A DNA stretch of 64,000 nt from Comamonadaceae bacterium G21597-S1. Lineage in GTDB: Bacteria; Pseudomonadota; Gammaproteobacteria; Burkholderiales; Burkholderiaceae_C. Location: assembly GCA_027214345.1 (NCBI GenBank), contig JAPWHR010000001.1:372001-436000 (forward strand), given 5' to 3'. The notes under the pieces are model-generated. The model was not told the origin of the DNA, made no database searches, and saw only the letters and a list, made by a program, of their open reading frames with translations. This document shows, in pieces, positions 17,284 to 25,826 of this stretch (position 1 is the first letter of the stretch; every line of letters begins with the position of its first letter). The translations under genes and the position numbers were made by a program.

Positions 17284-18027
17284 ATGACCCCGGCCCGCCG
17301 TGCCGCGCTGATCACCGGCGGTACGCGCGGCATCGGCCGTGCGGTTGCGCTGGCCCTGGCGCGTGACGGCATGTGCGTGGCGGTGCTGAGCCGCCAGCGC
17401 GACGACGACGCGCAACGGACGGTGGCCGAACTGCAGGCCTGTGGTGTCGATGCCCTGCATCTGGCGGCCGACGTCACCGACGAGGTGGCCGTGCGCGACA
17501 GCTTTGCCGCCGCCGCCGCGCGATTCGGCGCCGTCGATACCGTCATCCATTGCGCCGGCTTGCGCAGCCACACGGCGCTGGAGTCCATGAGCCTGGCACA
17601 TTGGCGCGACGTCATGGCGACCAACCTGGATGCGGCCTTCCTGTGCAGCCGGGCCGCGCTGGCGCATGTGCCGGCCGCAGGCGGCCGGATCGTGTTCTTC
17701 TCCGGCGCGGCGGCAGCGGTGGGTGCTCCGCTGCGCGCGCATGTGGCCGCTGCCAAGGCTGGCGTCGAGGGGCTGACCCGGTCGCTGGCCACCGAGCTGG
17801 CAGCACGGCGCATCACGGTCAATTGCATCGCGCCGGGCATCATCGATACGTCCGGCAGCGAGGACGGCACGGCGCTGACGCCGGCCATGCAGCAGTTGCG
17901 TATTCCGGCGGGCCGCCAGGGCCGCCCCGAGGAGATCGCCGCGGCCGTGCGCCTGCTGGTCTCGCACGAAGGGGCCTACATCACCGGGCAGGTGCTGCAC
18001 GTCAACGGCGGCATGGTGTACCGCTGA
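17284..18027 (+). CDS. Short-chain dehydrogenase/reductase-fold protein without the catalytic Tyr
   Basis: 247 residues with a sound Rossmann fingerprint (TGGTRGIG, residues ~11-18), the HCAG motif in place of NNAG, and the C-terminal GQVLHVNGGMVY tail. Ser140 (FFSG) and Lys158 are in place, but the expected Tyr of YxxxK is Val154 (HVAAAK), so normal SDR catalysis is doubtful. It lies 175 bases after the oxygenase on the same strand. It may be a divergent enzyme using another acid, a binding protein or a decaying gene; codon use looks normal and the frame is open. Confidence 0.85.
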   Translation: MTPARRAALITGGTRGIGRAVALALARDGMCVAVLSRQRDDDAQRTVAELQACGVDALHLAADVTDEVAVRDSFAAAAARFGAVDTVIHCAGLRSHTALESMSLAHWRDVMATNLDAAFLCSRAALAHVPAAGGRIVFFSGAAAAVGAPLRAHVAAAKAGVEGLTRSLATELAARRITVNCIAPGIIDTSGSEDGTALTPAMQQLRIPAGRQGRPEEIAAAVRLLVSHEGAYITGQVLHVNGGMVYR

Positions 18028-18196
18028 ACCAGCCGTAGAACGGGGAAGCGTGTCCGCGACGGGCTGCTGCGCGCGTGGGCGAGGCGTCTGCGTCGTTCGC
18101 GTCGTCCGGCGCGGTATCACCGGTCGTGCGTGCCCGGCGTTTCCGATGGCGATCGAGGGTTATTACCAGCGCCGCGGAAAAACGATTCAGGCAGAA

Positions 18197-18214
18197 TAAG
18201 TAAAAAATTACTTA
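18197..18214. promoter_or_regulatory. Perfect palindrome over the tetR-type gene start, probable operator
   Basis: TAAGTAA-AAAA-TTACTTA, 7-bp perfect arms with a four-base spacer, ending two bases before the ATG of the TetR regulator at 18217. Binding here would block transcription or ribosome access, so autorepression is the natural reading. The element is AT-rich in a GC-rich setting. No second copy was noticed in the window. Confidence 0.7.
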
Positions 18215-18216
18215 CC

Positions 18217-18966
18217 ATGTCGAATCGCACCACGACCCCCGCGCAAGCGGAGAGCGCGTCGGCAGCGCCGGCCAAGGGCCGACCGCGCAAGCCGGCCGAG
18301 GATTTGCCCGGATCCCGGGAGCGTATCCTGCAGGTGGCCACGACCGAGTTCGCCCGGCACGGCGCGCAAGGAGCGCGGATCGAGCGCATCGCCGCCGACG
18401 CCAGGGTCAACGTGCGCATGATCTACCACCACTTCGGCAACAAGGACGACCTGTTTCTCACGGTGCTGGAAGAGGCCTACCGGGTGATCCGCGAGCGCGA
18501 GCGCGACCTGCAGCTCGACACGCTGGAGCCGCGCGAAGGTATTCGCCGCCTGGTGCGGTTCTCGTGGAACTACTACTTCGCGCACCCGGAGTTCACGGCG
18601 CTGCTCAATAGCGAGAACCTGCAGGAGGGCCGGCATGTCGCCCGCTCGCAGCAGCTGGCCAGCCTGAACTCGCCGCTGCTCGATGCGCTGACGCGGTTGC
18701 TGGAGCGAGGTGCGCGCGAAGGCGTGTTCCGCGCCGACGCCGACCCGATGCAGGTCTATGTTTCGATCTCGGCGCTGGGGTATTTCTACGTCTCGAACCG
18801 CTACACCTTGTCGGCCATCTTCCAGCGTGACCTGATGTCTGCGTCCTGCCTGGACGCGCGGCTGGCCCACATCACGGCCATGGTGCTGGCCTACCTGTGC
18901 GAGCGGCCCGAGACGGCCGCGCACGCGCCGCCGCCCACAAGCGCCAAGGCCCGCCGGCGAACCTGA
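18217..18966 (+). CDS. TetR-family transcriptional regulator
   Basis: 249 residues. A charged N-terminal tail with an AT-hook-like KGRPRKP stretch (~residues 21-27) precedes a TetR HTH (RERILQVATTEFARHG, then RIERIAADARVNVRMIYHHFGNKDDLF), followed by an all-helical ligand domain. The ATG sits directly after the palindrome at 18197-18214. It is co-oriented with and upstream of the GNAT, DapA-family, DUF3604, enolase and Bug genes, which are its likely targets by position. Confidence 0.92.
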   Translation: MSNRTTTPAQAESASAAPAKGRPRKPAEDLPGSRERILQVATTEFARHGAQGARIERIAADARVNVRMIYHHFGNKDDLFLTVLEEAYRVIRERERDLQLDTLEPREGIRRLVRFSWNYYFAHPEFTALLNSENLQEGRHVARSQQLASLNSPLLDALTRLLERGAREGVFRADADPMQVYVSISALGYFYVSNRYTLSAIFQRDLMSASCLDARLAHITAMVLAYLCERPETAAHAPPPTSAKARRRT

Positions 18967-19127
18967 GCCCCCTACATGCACGCACGGTACCGCCGCCCAG
19001 CCGATCCCGAAACGTCACCCGATGGTATGTGTGTAGCGTTGCAGGTGGGCGAGCATCGCAGGCCGGTCCTGTCGCATGTCCCACTGTCCTGCGCCACGGC
19101 CCAGCGCGTTTCCCGGGTCCCAACGCC

Positions 19128-20030
19128 ATGACGCAAGCCACTCCAGGCGACATCTTGCCGATCGAGCGCCTGGCCACGGCCGATTTCGCGGCCTGCCAGG
19201 AACTGGTGGTCGCGTCGGGCTGGAACCAGGTCCCCGCCGACTGGCAGTTGTTCATGGACCGGGGCGCCGTGTTCACGATGCTTGATGCCGACGGCACGCT
19301 GGCCGCGACCGCGGCGATCCTGCCGTTTGCGCCCGATTTCGGCTGGATCAGCATGGTGCTGGTCCGCCAGAGCCATCGACGCCGGGGACTGGCCACGGCG
19401 CTGATCGCACATGCCATCGCGCAGCTGCGCCGGCAGGGCCTGGTGCCCATGCTCGATGCCACGCCGGCAGGGCGTGCGGTCTATCTGCGCCAGGGTTTCG
19501 TGGACGGCTGGTCGATCACGCGCTGGCGCCGCCTGGCGGACCCGGGTCTTGCCGCCGCTGCGGCGAGCAGCGCGATGACGGACCCGGCCGCAGACGGCGT
19601 GACCGTGCGAGCCCTGGCCGACAGCGATTGGCCCTGGCTGGCCCGGCTCGACCTGTCGGTCTTCGGTGCCGACCGCCAGGCCCTGCTGCAATGCCTGGCC
19701 CGGCGCTCCGGCGATTTCGCCTGTGTCGCCGAGCGCAACGGCAAGCCCAGCGGTTTCCTGCTGGGGCGCGGCGGCCGCACCGCCACGCAGATCGGGCCGG
19801 TGATTGCCGACGACCCGCACAGCGCCCGCCACATGATCGACCAGGCGCTGGCGCGGCTGCGCGGCGCGGTGCTGATCGACACGCTCGACCGGCACACCGC
19901 GCTGCGCGAGCAGCTGCAAGGCGCCGGTTTCTCCGTCGAACGCGGCTACACCCGCATGGCACTGGCACATCCGCAGGGCTTCGGCGATGCGGACCGGATG
20001 ATGGCCATTGCCGGCCCCGAACTTGCCTGA
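19128..20030 (+). CDS. GNAT-family N-acetyltransferase, two-domain (YitH-like)
   Basis: 300 residues. The N-terminal half is a GNAT fold: ISMVLVRQSHRRRGLATALI contains the acetyl-CoA-binding R-x-x-G-x-A motif. The C-terminal half (from ~160, VTVRALADSDWPWLARLDLSVFGADR) matches the second, degenerate acetyltransferase domain of YitH-type proteins. The start codon lies 161 bases after the TetR stop and the stop 21 bases before the DapA-family gene, so it belongs to the following gene string. The acetylated substrate is unknown. Confidence 0.85.
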   Translation: MTQATPGDILPIERLATADFAACQELVVASGWNQVPADWQLFMDRGAVFTMLDADGTLAATAAILPFAPDFGWISMVLVRQSHRRRGLATALIAHAIAQLRRQGLVPMLDATPAGRAVYLRQGFVDGWSITRWRRLADPGLAAAAASSAMTDPAADGVTVRALADSDWPWLARLDLSVFGADRQALLQCLARRSGDFACVAERNGKPSGFLLGRGGRTATQIGPVIADDPHSARHMIDQALARLRGAVLIDTLDRHTALREQLQGAGFSVERGYTRMALAHPQGFGDADRMMAIAGPELA

Positions 20031-20051
20031 CCCACCAGAAAGTCCCCCACG

Positions 20052-21110
20052 ATGCACAGAACCGACATTCCGCCCGCCGTCATGCAATTGCTGCAGGCCG
20101 GCACCGTGATACCCGCCCAACCGCTGGCTCTCGATGCGCGGCGCCAGCTCGATCCGCGCCGCCAGCGCGCGTTGTCACGTTATTACCTGGACGCCGGCGC
20201 CGGTGGTCTCGCCGTGGGCGTGCATACGACGCAGTTCGCGATCCGCGAGGCCGGCCTGTACCGGCCGGTGCTGGAACTGGCCGCCGAGCAGGCAGCGACC
20301 TGGGTTGATCGTCCGGTGGCCCTGATCGCCGGCCTGGCAGGGCCGACCGCGCAGGCGCGCCAGGAGGCTGCGACCGCACGCGCCATCGGTTACCACGCGG
20401 GGCTGCTGTCGCTGGCGGCGCTGGCCAAGGCGTCCGAGGACGAGATGATTGCGCACTGCAGCGCGCTGGCCGCCGAGATGCCGCTGGTCGGCTTCTACCT
20501 GCAGCCGGCCGTCGGTGGCCCGGTCCTGCCGGCGTCGTTCTGGCGTCGGTTTGCCGAGATCGACAACGTGGTCGCAATCAAGATCGCGCCGTTTCACCGG
20601 TATCGGACGCTGGACGTCTTGCGTGGTGTCGCGCTGGCGAAGGCGCAGGATCGCATCACGCTGTACACCGGGAACGACGACCACATCGTGCTGGACCTGC
20701 TGCTGCCGTTCATCGTGCACGCGCACGGCCAGGACGTCCGCCTGCGTGTGCGTGGCGGCCTGCTTGGCCACTGGAGCGTCTGGACCCGGCAGGCCGTGGA
20801 CTATTTCCAGCGTATCCGCGCGGTGGCCGACAGCGGTGCGCCGGCCGACCCCGAACTGCTGGCGCTGGACTCCCGTGTCACAGACGCCAACAGCGCATTC
20901 TTCGACGTGGCCAACAATTTTGCAGGCTGTATTGCCGGCTGCCACGAGGTGTTGCGCCGCCAGGGCCTGCTCGAGGGCATCTGGTGCCTGGATCCGGACG
21001 AGCAGTTGTCACCCGGCCAGGCGCAGGAGATCGACCGTGTCTACCGCGATCACCCGCAGCTGAACGACGACGATTTCGTGCGCGCCAATCTCGGGCGCTG
21101 GCTGGCATGA
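20052..21110 (+). CDS. Dihydrodipicolinate synthase/N-acetylneuraminate lyase-family protein
   Basis: TIM-barrel class I aldolase family, 352 residues, longer than DapA (~290). The Schiff-base Lys is Lys177 (VAIKIAPF). The family YxxP region appears as GFYLQP (~residue 150) and the carboxylate-binding motif is not clearly recognisable. A C-terminal extension of about 50 residues follows the barrel. Its place among an enolase-superfamily enzyme, a PHP-like protein and a solute receptor points to catabolic cleavage or dehydration of a keto-deoxy-type acid rather than lysine synthesis. Confidence 0.85.
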   Translation: MHRTDIPPAVMQLLQAGTVIPAQPLALDARRQLDPRRQRALSRYYLDAGAGGLAVGVHTTQFAIREAGLYRPVLELAAEQAATWVDRPVALIAGLAGPTAQARQEAATARAIGYHAGLLSLAALAKASEDEMIAHCSALAAEMPLVGFYLQPAVGGPVLPASFWRRFAEIDNVVAIKIAPFHRYRTLDVLRGVALAKAQDRITLYTGNDDHIVLDLLLPFIVHAHGQDVRLRVRGGLLGHWSVWTRQAVDYFQRIRAVADSGAPADPELLALDSRVTDANSAFFDVANNFAGCIAGCHEVLRRQGLLEGIWCLDPDEQLSPGQAQEIDRVYRDHPQLNDDDFVRANLGRWLA

Positions 21111-21165
21111 AGCGGACGGCACCTGGCAAGGCGGGGCCCGCAGTGCGCGGCGCGGAGGGTGTCCG

Positions 21166-22656
21166 ATGAGCGACTATCGCATCCTGTACGGCGACATCCA
21201 CAACCACAACGCGCACGGATACGGCGTCGGCTCCATCGAGCGCTCCCTGGACATCGCGCGCACCCATCTCGACTTTTTTGCTTTCACCGGTCACTCGAGC
21301 TGGCACGACATGCCCGCGATGGAGGGACAACGCGAGCGCCACTGGATCAACGGTTTCAAGCGCCTCAAGGACACCTGGCCGCAGGTGCAGAAGGTCATCG
21401 CCGACGGCAACCGGGACGGCGCCTTCTGTGCGTTCCTCGGTTTCGAATGGCATTCGTCGCAGTGGGGCGACCAGTGCGTCGTGTTTCCCGGCGATCACCG
21501 GCCGCTGCACTACACCTCGGATCCGCAGCAGCTGCGCCAGTTCTGCCAGCACGAAGGCGCGCTGATGATCCCGCATCACCTGGCCTATCCTAGTGGCCAC
21601 CGCGGCGTCAACTGGAAGGCGTTCTGCGAGCGGTGCACGCCGGTGGTCGAGGTCTACTCCGAACACGGCAATGGCGCCGACGACCGCGGGCCACTGGACT
21701 ACTTCTCGCACTCCATGGGCGGTCGCCAGACCTCCAATACCGCCAGTGCCGGCCTGCGCTCCGGCCTGCGTTTCGGCTTCGTGGGTTCGTCCGACAACCA
21801 TGCCGGTTTTCCGGGTGCGTACGGCGAAGGCCTGATGGCCGCGCTGGCGCGGGACTTCAGTCGCCAGGGCATCTTCGAAGCGATTCAGGCCCGGCGGACC
21901 TATGCGCTCACCGGCGACCGCATCGAAGTCGACTTCAGCGTGGACGGCGCACCCATGGGCTCGAGCATCGACGCCGGCAGCGCCGTCGAGGTGGCGTTCG
22001 CAGTGCGCGGGCGCGACGAGATCGACGTGGTCGAGGTGATCCAGGACGGGCACGTGGTGCACCGGGCGTATGCGCAGGATCCGGTCGACATGGCCCAGGC
22101 CTTCGCCGCGCCGGTGCAGCTGCGACTGGAATGGGGCTGGGGCCCGTGGGGTGCGCTGGCACTGGACCGGATCTGCGACTGGGAGATGCGGCTGACGGTC
22201 GAGAACGGCCGCCTCCTGCGCCATTTCCCGTGCCTGCAGTCGATGCCGTTCGACGAGCAGCGCCGCCATCGCTTCGAGCCCGCTGGCGACAACGCACTGG
22301 CGATCCGCTCCTACTCGGCGCGCCAGAACGCCTACCGCGAGAACCCTAACCAGAGCGTGGTGCTGGAGTTGCAGGCTGGCGCCGACACGGTGCTCGACCT
22401 GGCGATGACTGCGCCGGTGGCGCAGCAAACCCGTGCGCGTCTTGCCGACCTGCATGCGGGGTCGCAACATCACTTCACCGGCGAGTTTCCCAAGGAGGCC
22501 TACCAATGGCACCGGCTGCTGCCCGTGGGCTCCAGCGCGGTACAGGGCCGGTGCCAGTTGCCGGTGCCGGCGTCCCGTTCACACGTGTACCTGCGGGTAC
22601 GCCAGAAGAACGGCCACATGGCCTGGGTCAGCCCGGTCTTTCTCAACTACCGATAA
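21166..22656 (+). CDS. DUF3604/PHP-like metal-dependent protein
   Basis: 496 residues. The N-terminal part has a PHP-type metal site: GDIHNHN (~residues 8-14), FTGHS, the His pair in IPHHL and SSDNH (~residues 206-210). The C-terminal half is beta-rich and of unknown function. Proteins of this family are common in catabolic clusters but I know of no firmly assigned reaction; a metal-dependent hydrolase is the best guess. ATG 21166 lies in GGTGTCCG context without a strong SD. It is 55 bases after the lyase gene and 7 bases before the enolase-family gene. Confidence 0.8.
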   Translation: MSDYRILYGDIHNHNAHGYGVGSIERSLDIARTHLDFFAFTGHSSWHDMPAMEGQRERHWINGFKRLKDTWPQVQKVIADGNRDGAFCAFLGFEWHSSQWGDQCVVFPGDHRPLHYTSDPQQLRQFCQHEGALMIPHHLAYPSGHRGVNWKAFCERCTPVVEVYSEHGNGADDRGPLDYFSHSMGGRQTSNTASAGLRSGLRFGFVGSSDNHAGFPGAYGEGLMAALARDFSRQGIFEAIQARRTYALTGDRIEVDFSVDGAPMGSSIDAGSAVEVAFAVRGRDEIDVVEVIQDGHVVHRAYAQDPVDMAQAFAAPVQLRLEWGWGPWGALALDRICDWEMRLTVENGRLLRHFPCLQSMPFDEQRRHRFEPAGDNALAIRSYSARQNAYRENPNQSVVLELQAGADTVLDLAMTAPVAQQTRARLADLHAGSQHHFTGEFPKEAYQWHRLLPVGSSAVQGRCQLPVPASRSHVYLRVRQKNGHMAWVSPVFLNYR

Positions 22657-22663
22657 GACCCTC

Positions 22664-23794
22664 ATGAACATTGCATCGATCGACGTCATTCCGGTTCGCC
22701 TGCCGCTCAAGGCTGTATTGACCCTGCCGCGCGGGGCCTCGCGCACGCTCGAGGAGGGCAAGCGCGTGGCCCTGGTCAGGATGACCGACACCGATGGCAA
22801 CGTCGGTTGGGGTGAGGCGGGGCCGTCCCGGCGCTGGTCGGCGGAGACGCTCGAGTCCTGCGTCAGCTCGATTCGCCACTACCTGGCGCCGGCCGTCATC
22901 GGTCACGACGTGTTCGACATCGCCGGCGTGCACGCGCGCATGAACCAGGAGCTGGCGGTCGGTCTCGACCCCGGGCAACCGATCGCCAAGTGTGCCATCG
23001 ACCTGGCGCTGCACGACCTGATCGGCAAGCGCCTGGGTATCCCGGTGCAGAGCTGGTTGGGCGCCAAGCGGGCCGACAGCGTCGGCCTGGCCAAGCTGAT
23101 CTCGGCAGCGACACCCGAGCAGGCGGCCGCGCTGACGACCGAGGCGCTGGCGCAGGGTTATCGCGGATTCAAGGTCAAGGTCGGTCACCACAAGGAGCTT
23201 GACGCCGACATCGTGCGTGCGGTCGTCGGCGCCGCCGACGGCGCCTACGTGTGGGCTGATGCGAACCAGGGATACGTGCTGGAGGAGGCGCTGCGCATGT
23301 CGCGGGTGTTCGAGCAGCTGGGCATCACGCTGTTCGAGCAACCGGTGCCGATGAGCGACGTCTATGCGATGAAGAAGCTGCTGTCGGCCACCTCGGTGAC
23401 AATCGCGCTGGACGAGGCCGCCATCGGCCTGCCGTTTGTCATCGAGATGATCCGCCGCGAGGCGGTCGAAGGCCTGGCGATCAAGGTTTCCAAGGTCGGC
23501 GGCCTGTTCTATGCGCGCCAGATGTGCGACCTGGCGCTGAACGCCGGCCTGACGCTGATCGGCTCCGGGCTGATGGACGCCCCGATCGGCTTTGCGGCCT
23601 CGGTACACCTGTTTGCCGCCTATGGCATGCAGCTGCCGGTGGATCTCAACGGTCCCCAGTTCATTGCGGAGGACTACCTGGCCGAGCCCTTGCCCGTGCG
23701 CGACCAGAGAGCCTATGTGCCCGACGCGCCTGGTCTCGGCGTCACCATCGACGAGGACAAGCTTCGTCGATTCACCCTTCCCGTAACCCTGTGA
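22664..23794 (+). CDS. Enolase-superfamily enzyme, muconate-cycloisomerase-like subgroup
   Basis: 376 residues with an N-terminal capping domain and a C-terminal barrel. Catalytic residues: KxK pair Lys169/Lys171 (FKVKVG), metal ligands Asp199 (WADANQ), Glu225 (FEQPV) and Asp250 (LDEAA), and a final barrel Lys274 (AIKVSK). KxK plus a Lys opposite is the muconate-lactonizing/dipeptide-epimerase/OSBS pattern, not the mandelate racemase His-Asp dyad. The stop overlaps the next ATG frame (GTGATGG). The likely role is cycloisomerisation, racemisation or dehydration of a carboxylic acid; substrate unknown. Confidence 0.88.
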   Translation: MNIASIDVIPVRLPLKAVLTLPRGASRTLEEGKRVALVRMTDTDGNVGWGEAGPSRRWSAETLESCVSSIRHYLAPAVIGHDVFDIAGVHARMNQELAVGLDPGQPIAKCAIDLALHDLIGKRLGIPVQSWLGAKRADSVGLAKLISAATPEQAAALTTEALAQGYRGFKVKVGHHKELDADIVRAVVGAADGAYVWADANQGYVLEEALRMSRVFEQLGITLFEQPVPMSDVYAMKKLLSATSVTIALDEAAIGLPFVIEMIRREAVEGLAIKVSKVGGLFYARQMCDLALNAGLTLIGSGLMDAPIGFAASVHLFAAYGMQLPVDLNGPQFIAEDYLAEPLPVRDQRAYVPDAPGLGVTIDEDKLRRFTLPVTL

Positions 23795-23805
23795 TGGAGA
23801 AGATC

Positions 23806-24762
23806 ATGCGACTGATTCTTGCAATGCTTCTGGCGGCCCTGGCGTCGCTCGTTAACGCTCAGGCTGCCTACCCCGAGCGTCCGGTCAGGCTCGTGGTGCC
23901 GTTCCCGCCGGGTGGCTCGACCGACGTCACGGCGCGTATCCTGGCCAGCAAGCTGGCGGAAAAATGGGGCCAGTCCGTGGTGGTCGAGAACAAGCCGGGC
24001 GCCGGCGCCAACATCGGCACCGAATATGCCGCCAAGGCCGCACCGGACGGCTACACGCTGTTGCTCGCCACCACCGCGATGTCCATCAGTCCGAGTGTCT
24101 TCGCCAAGCTGGGATACGACGCCGTGCGCGACCTGGCGCCGATCACGCTGGTGTCGACGATACCCAGCGTGCTGGTCGTGCATCCGAGCGTGCCGGCCAA
24201 CACCATGGCCGAGTTCGTGGCCCATGCCAAGGCCAACCCGCGCAAGCTCAATTTTGCCGCACCGGGCGCCGCCAGTGGCCAACGGATGACATTCGAACTG
24301 CTCAACCAGGCACTGGGCATGGAGATCGTGATGGTGCCGTTCGCTGGCGGCCCGCCCGCGTTGCAGGCCGTGCTCGCCGGCCATGTACAGGCCATGATCA
24401 CCAACGTGGTTGAAGCCGCCGCCCAGGTGCGGGCGGGCAAGTTGCGCGCGCTGGCGGTCACCACCGGCACCCGCGCGGCGCTGTTGCCGGAGGTGCCGAC
24501 GGTGGCCGAAACGGTGGCGCCACAGATGGATACCTATGTCTGGCAGGCCTTGTTCGCGCCTGCCGGCACGCCGGCCGCCGTGTTGCAGAAGGTCCATCGC
24601 GACGCCTCGCAAGTGCTGCTGCTGCCAGACGTCAAGGCACGCCTGGCCGATCTGGGCATGAACGTCGTGCCCGGCACGCCCGAGGCGCTCGGCGCGTTCC
24701 TGCGCGAGGATCTCGAGACCTGGGGCAAGGTGAGCAAGGCCGCCGGCATCACGCCGCAATAG
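23806..24762 (+). CDS. Tripartite tricarboxylate transporter receptor, Bug/TctC family
   Basis: Periplasmic binding protein of 318 residues; signal peptide MRLILAMLLAALASLVNAQA. Typical Bug motifs: YPERPVRLVVPFPPGGSTD, ENKPGAGANIG, and PDGYTLLLAT. ATG 23806 is chosen because GGAGA sits five bases upstream; the frame could also begin at ATG 23794, which overlaps the enolase-family stop but has no SD. No TctA or TctB membrane gene is nearby, so it is an orphan receptor as is common in Burkholderiales. It probably binds the acid handled by the preceding enzymes. Confidence 0.93.
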   Translation: MRLILAMLLAALASLVNAQAAYPERPVRLVVPFPPGGSTDVTARILASKLAEKWGQSVVVENKPGAGANIGTEYAAKAAPDGYTLLLATTAMSISPSVFAKLGYDAVRDLAPITLVSTIPSVLVVHPSVPANTMAEFVAHAKANPRKLNFAAPGAASGQRMTFELLNQALGMEIVMVPFAGGPPALQAVLAGHVQAMITNVVEAAAQVRAGKLRALAVTTGTRAALLPEVPTVAETVAPQMDTYVWQALFAPAGTPAAVLQKVHRDASQVLLLPDVKARLADLGMNVVPGTPEALGAFLREDLETWGKVSKAAGITPQ

Positions 24763-24823
24763 TGGCCGCTGGGGTTGATGGGCCGCCCCGTACGCGGCCG
24801 GCACACCGGCCGGGCGCCGTGTG

Positions 24824-25789
24824 CTACAGGCGTCCCGACAGGCGCCGATACCCCAGCAGCGCGTCGGATCCGCCGGGAACCAGGTAGGACGGCGCGATCG
24901 CGCGCAGGGAACTGGGGCTGATGCCCAGCGTGTCCAGGCCCGGCATCACGCCGGTCGAGACGTTGTCCACCTGCATCGAGTCCAGGTTGTCGCGGCTCAT
25001 CAGCGGCTCGCCGGGCAGCATCTCCATGAAGCGAGCCTGCCAGCGCGCCAGCCTGGGCGGCAACGCGATCACCGGCCGCGGGTGGCCGGACAAGCGCCCG
25101 GCCAGTTGCACCAGCTGACGCAGTGTGAACACGTCGGGGCCGCAGGCCTCGACCACCGGCGCGTGCAGCGGGTTCGGCAGTCCGGCGATCGCACCCGGTC
25201 GGTTCAGCAGGCGGATGACGGCCTGCGCGACATCCTGCACCCAGACCGGCTGGAAACGGGTGTCCGCGCCGGCCAGTGGCATGACGGGGAACACGGCCTG
25301 CAGGCGCGCGAAGGTGTTCAGGAAGTGGTCCCGCGCGCCGAAGACGACGCTGGGACGCAGTGCGGTATGGTCCAGGCCGCTGGCGGCCAGCACCGACTCG
25401 CCTTCGGCCTTGCTGCGCTGGTACAGGGACGGTGCGTCGGGCGCCGCGCCCAGTGCGCTGACATGCACCAGCCGTTGCACGCCGGCCGACTGGCAGGCAC
25501 GCACGAGGTTCTGCACCAGCGCCACGTGAACCCGGTCGAAGGCCTGCGCGTCGCCATGCAGGATGGCCACCAGGTTCACGACTGCGTCGTGGCCGTGCAC
25601 CAGTCGGGCCAGCGTGGCCGCGTCGTGGATGTCGGCCTCGACCGGGTCGACCCAGGGCAAGGACTGCACCGATTGCGCGTTGATCATGCGTCGTGTCGGT
25701 ACGGTGACGCGGCACTGCAGCTGCGCGGCTTTCTCACATACATGGCTGCCGATGAATCCGCTGCCGCCGAGTACCAGAATCCTTTTCAC
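24824..25789 (-). CDS. NAD(P)-binding atypical SDR, complex I NDUFA9-like
   Basis: 321 residues. The N-terminal Rossmann motif GGSGFIGSHV (residues ~8-17) is followed by DIHDAATLARLV, and by VHVSALGA with SLYQRSKAEGE, which keeps a YxxxK. The LRPSVVFGARDHFLN stretch is characteristic of the NDUFA9-like group. Bacterial members are often quinone- or respiration-associated or of unknown role. It is convergent with the Bug receptor gene and lies 37 bases downstream of the transglycosylase on the same strand. Confidence 0.85.
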   Translation of the reverse strand: MKRILVLGGSGFIGSHVCEKAAQLQCRVTVPTRRMINAQSVQSLPWVDPVEADIHDAATLARLVHGHDAVVNLVAILHGDAQAFDRVHVALVQNLVRACQSAGVQRLVHVSALGAAPDAPSLYQRSKAEGESVLAASGLDHTALRPSVVFGARDHFLNTFARLQAVFPVMPLAGADTRFQPVWVQDVAQAVIRLLNRPGAIAGLPNPLHAPVVEACGPDVFTLRQLVQLAGRLSGHPRPVIALPPRLARWQARFMEMLPGEPLMSRDNLDSMQVDNVSTGVMPGLDTLGISPSSLRAIAPSYLVPGGSDALLGYRRLSGRL

Positions 25790-25826
25790 GTGGGTCGCTC
25801 CTGTTGCTGTGTCGTGGGCACGGGAT

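Noticed and set aside
20052-21110. dapA for lysine synthesis
   Set aside because: The protein is about 60 residues too long, lacks clear DapA carboxylate motifs and sits among catabolic genes.
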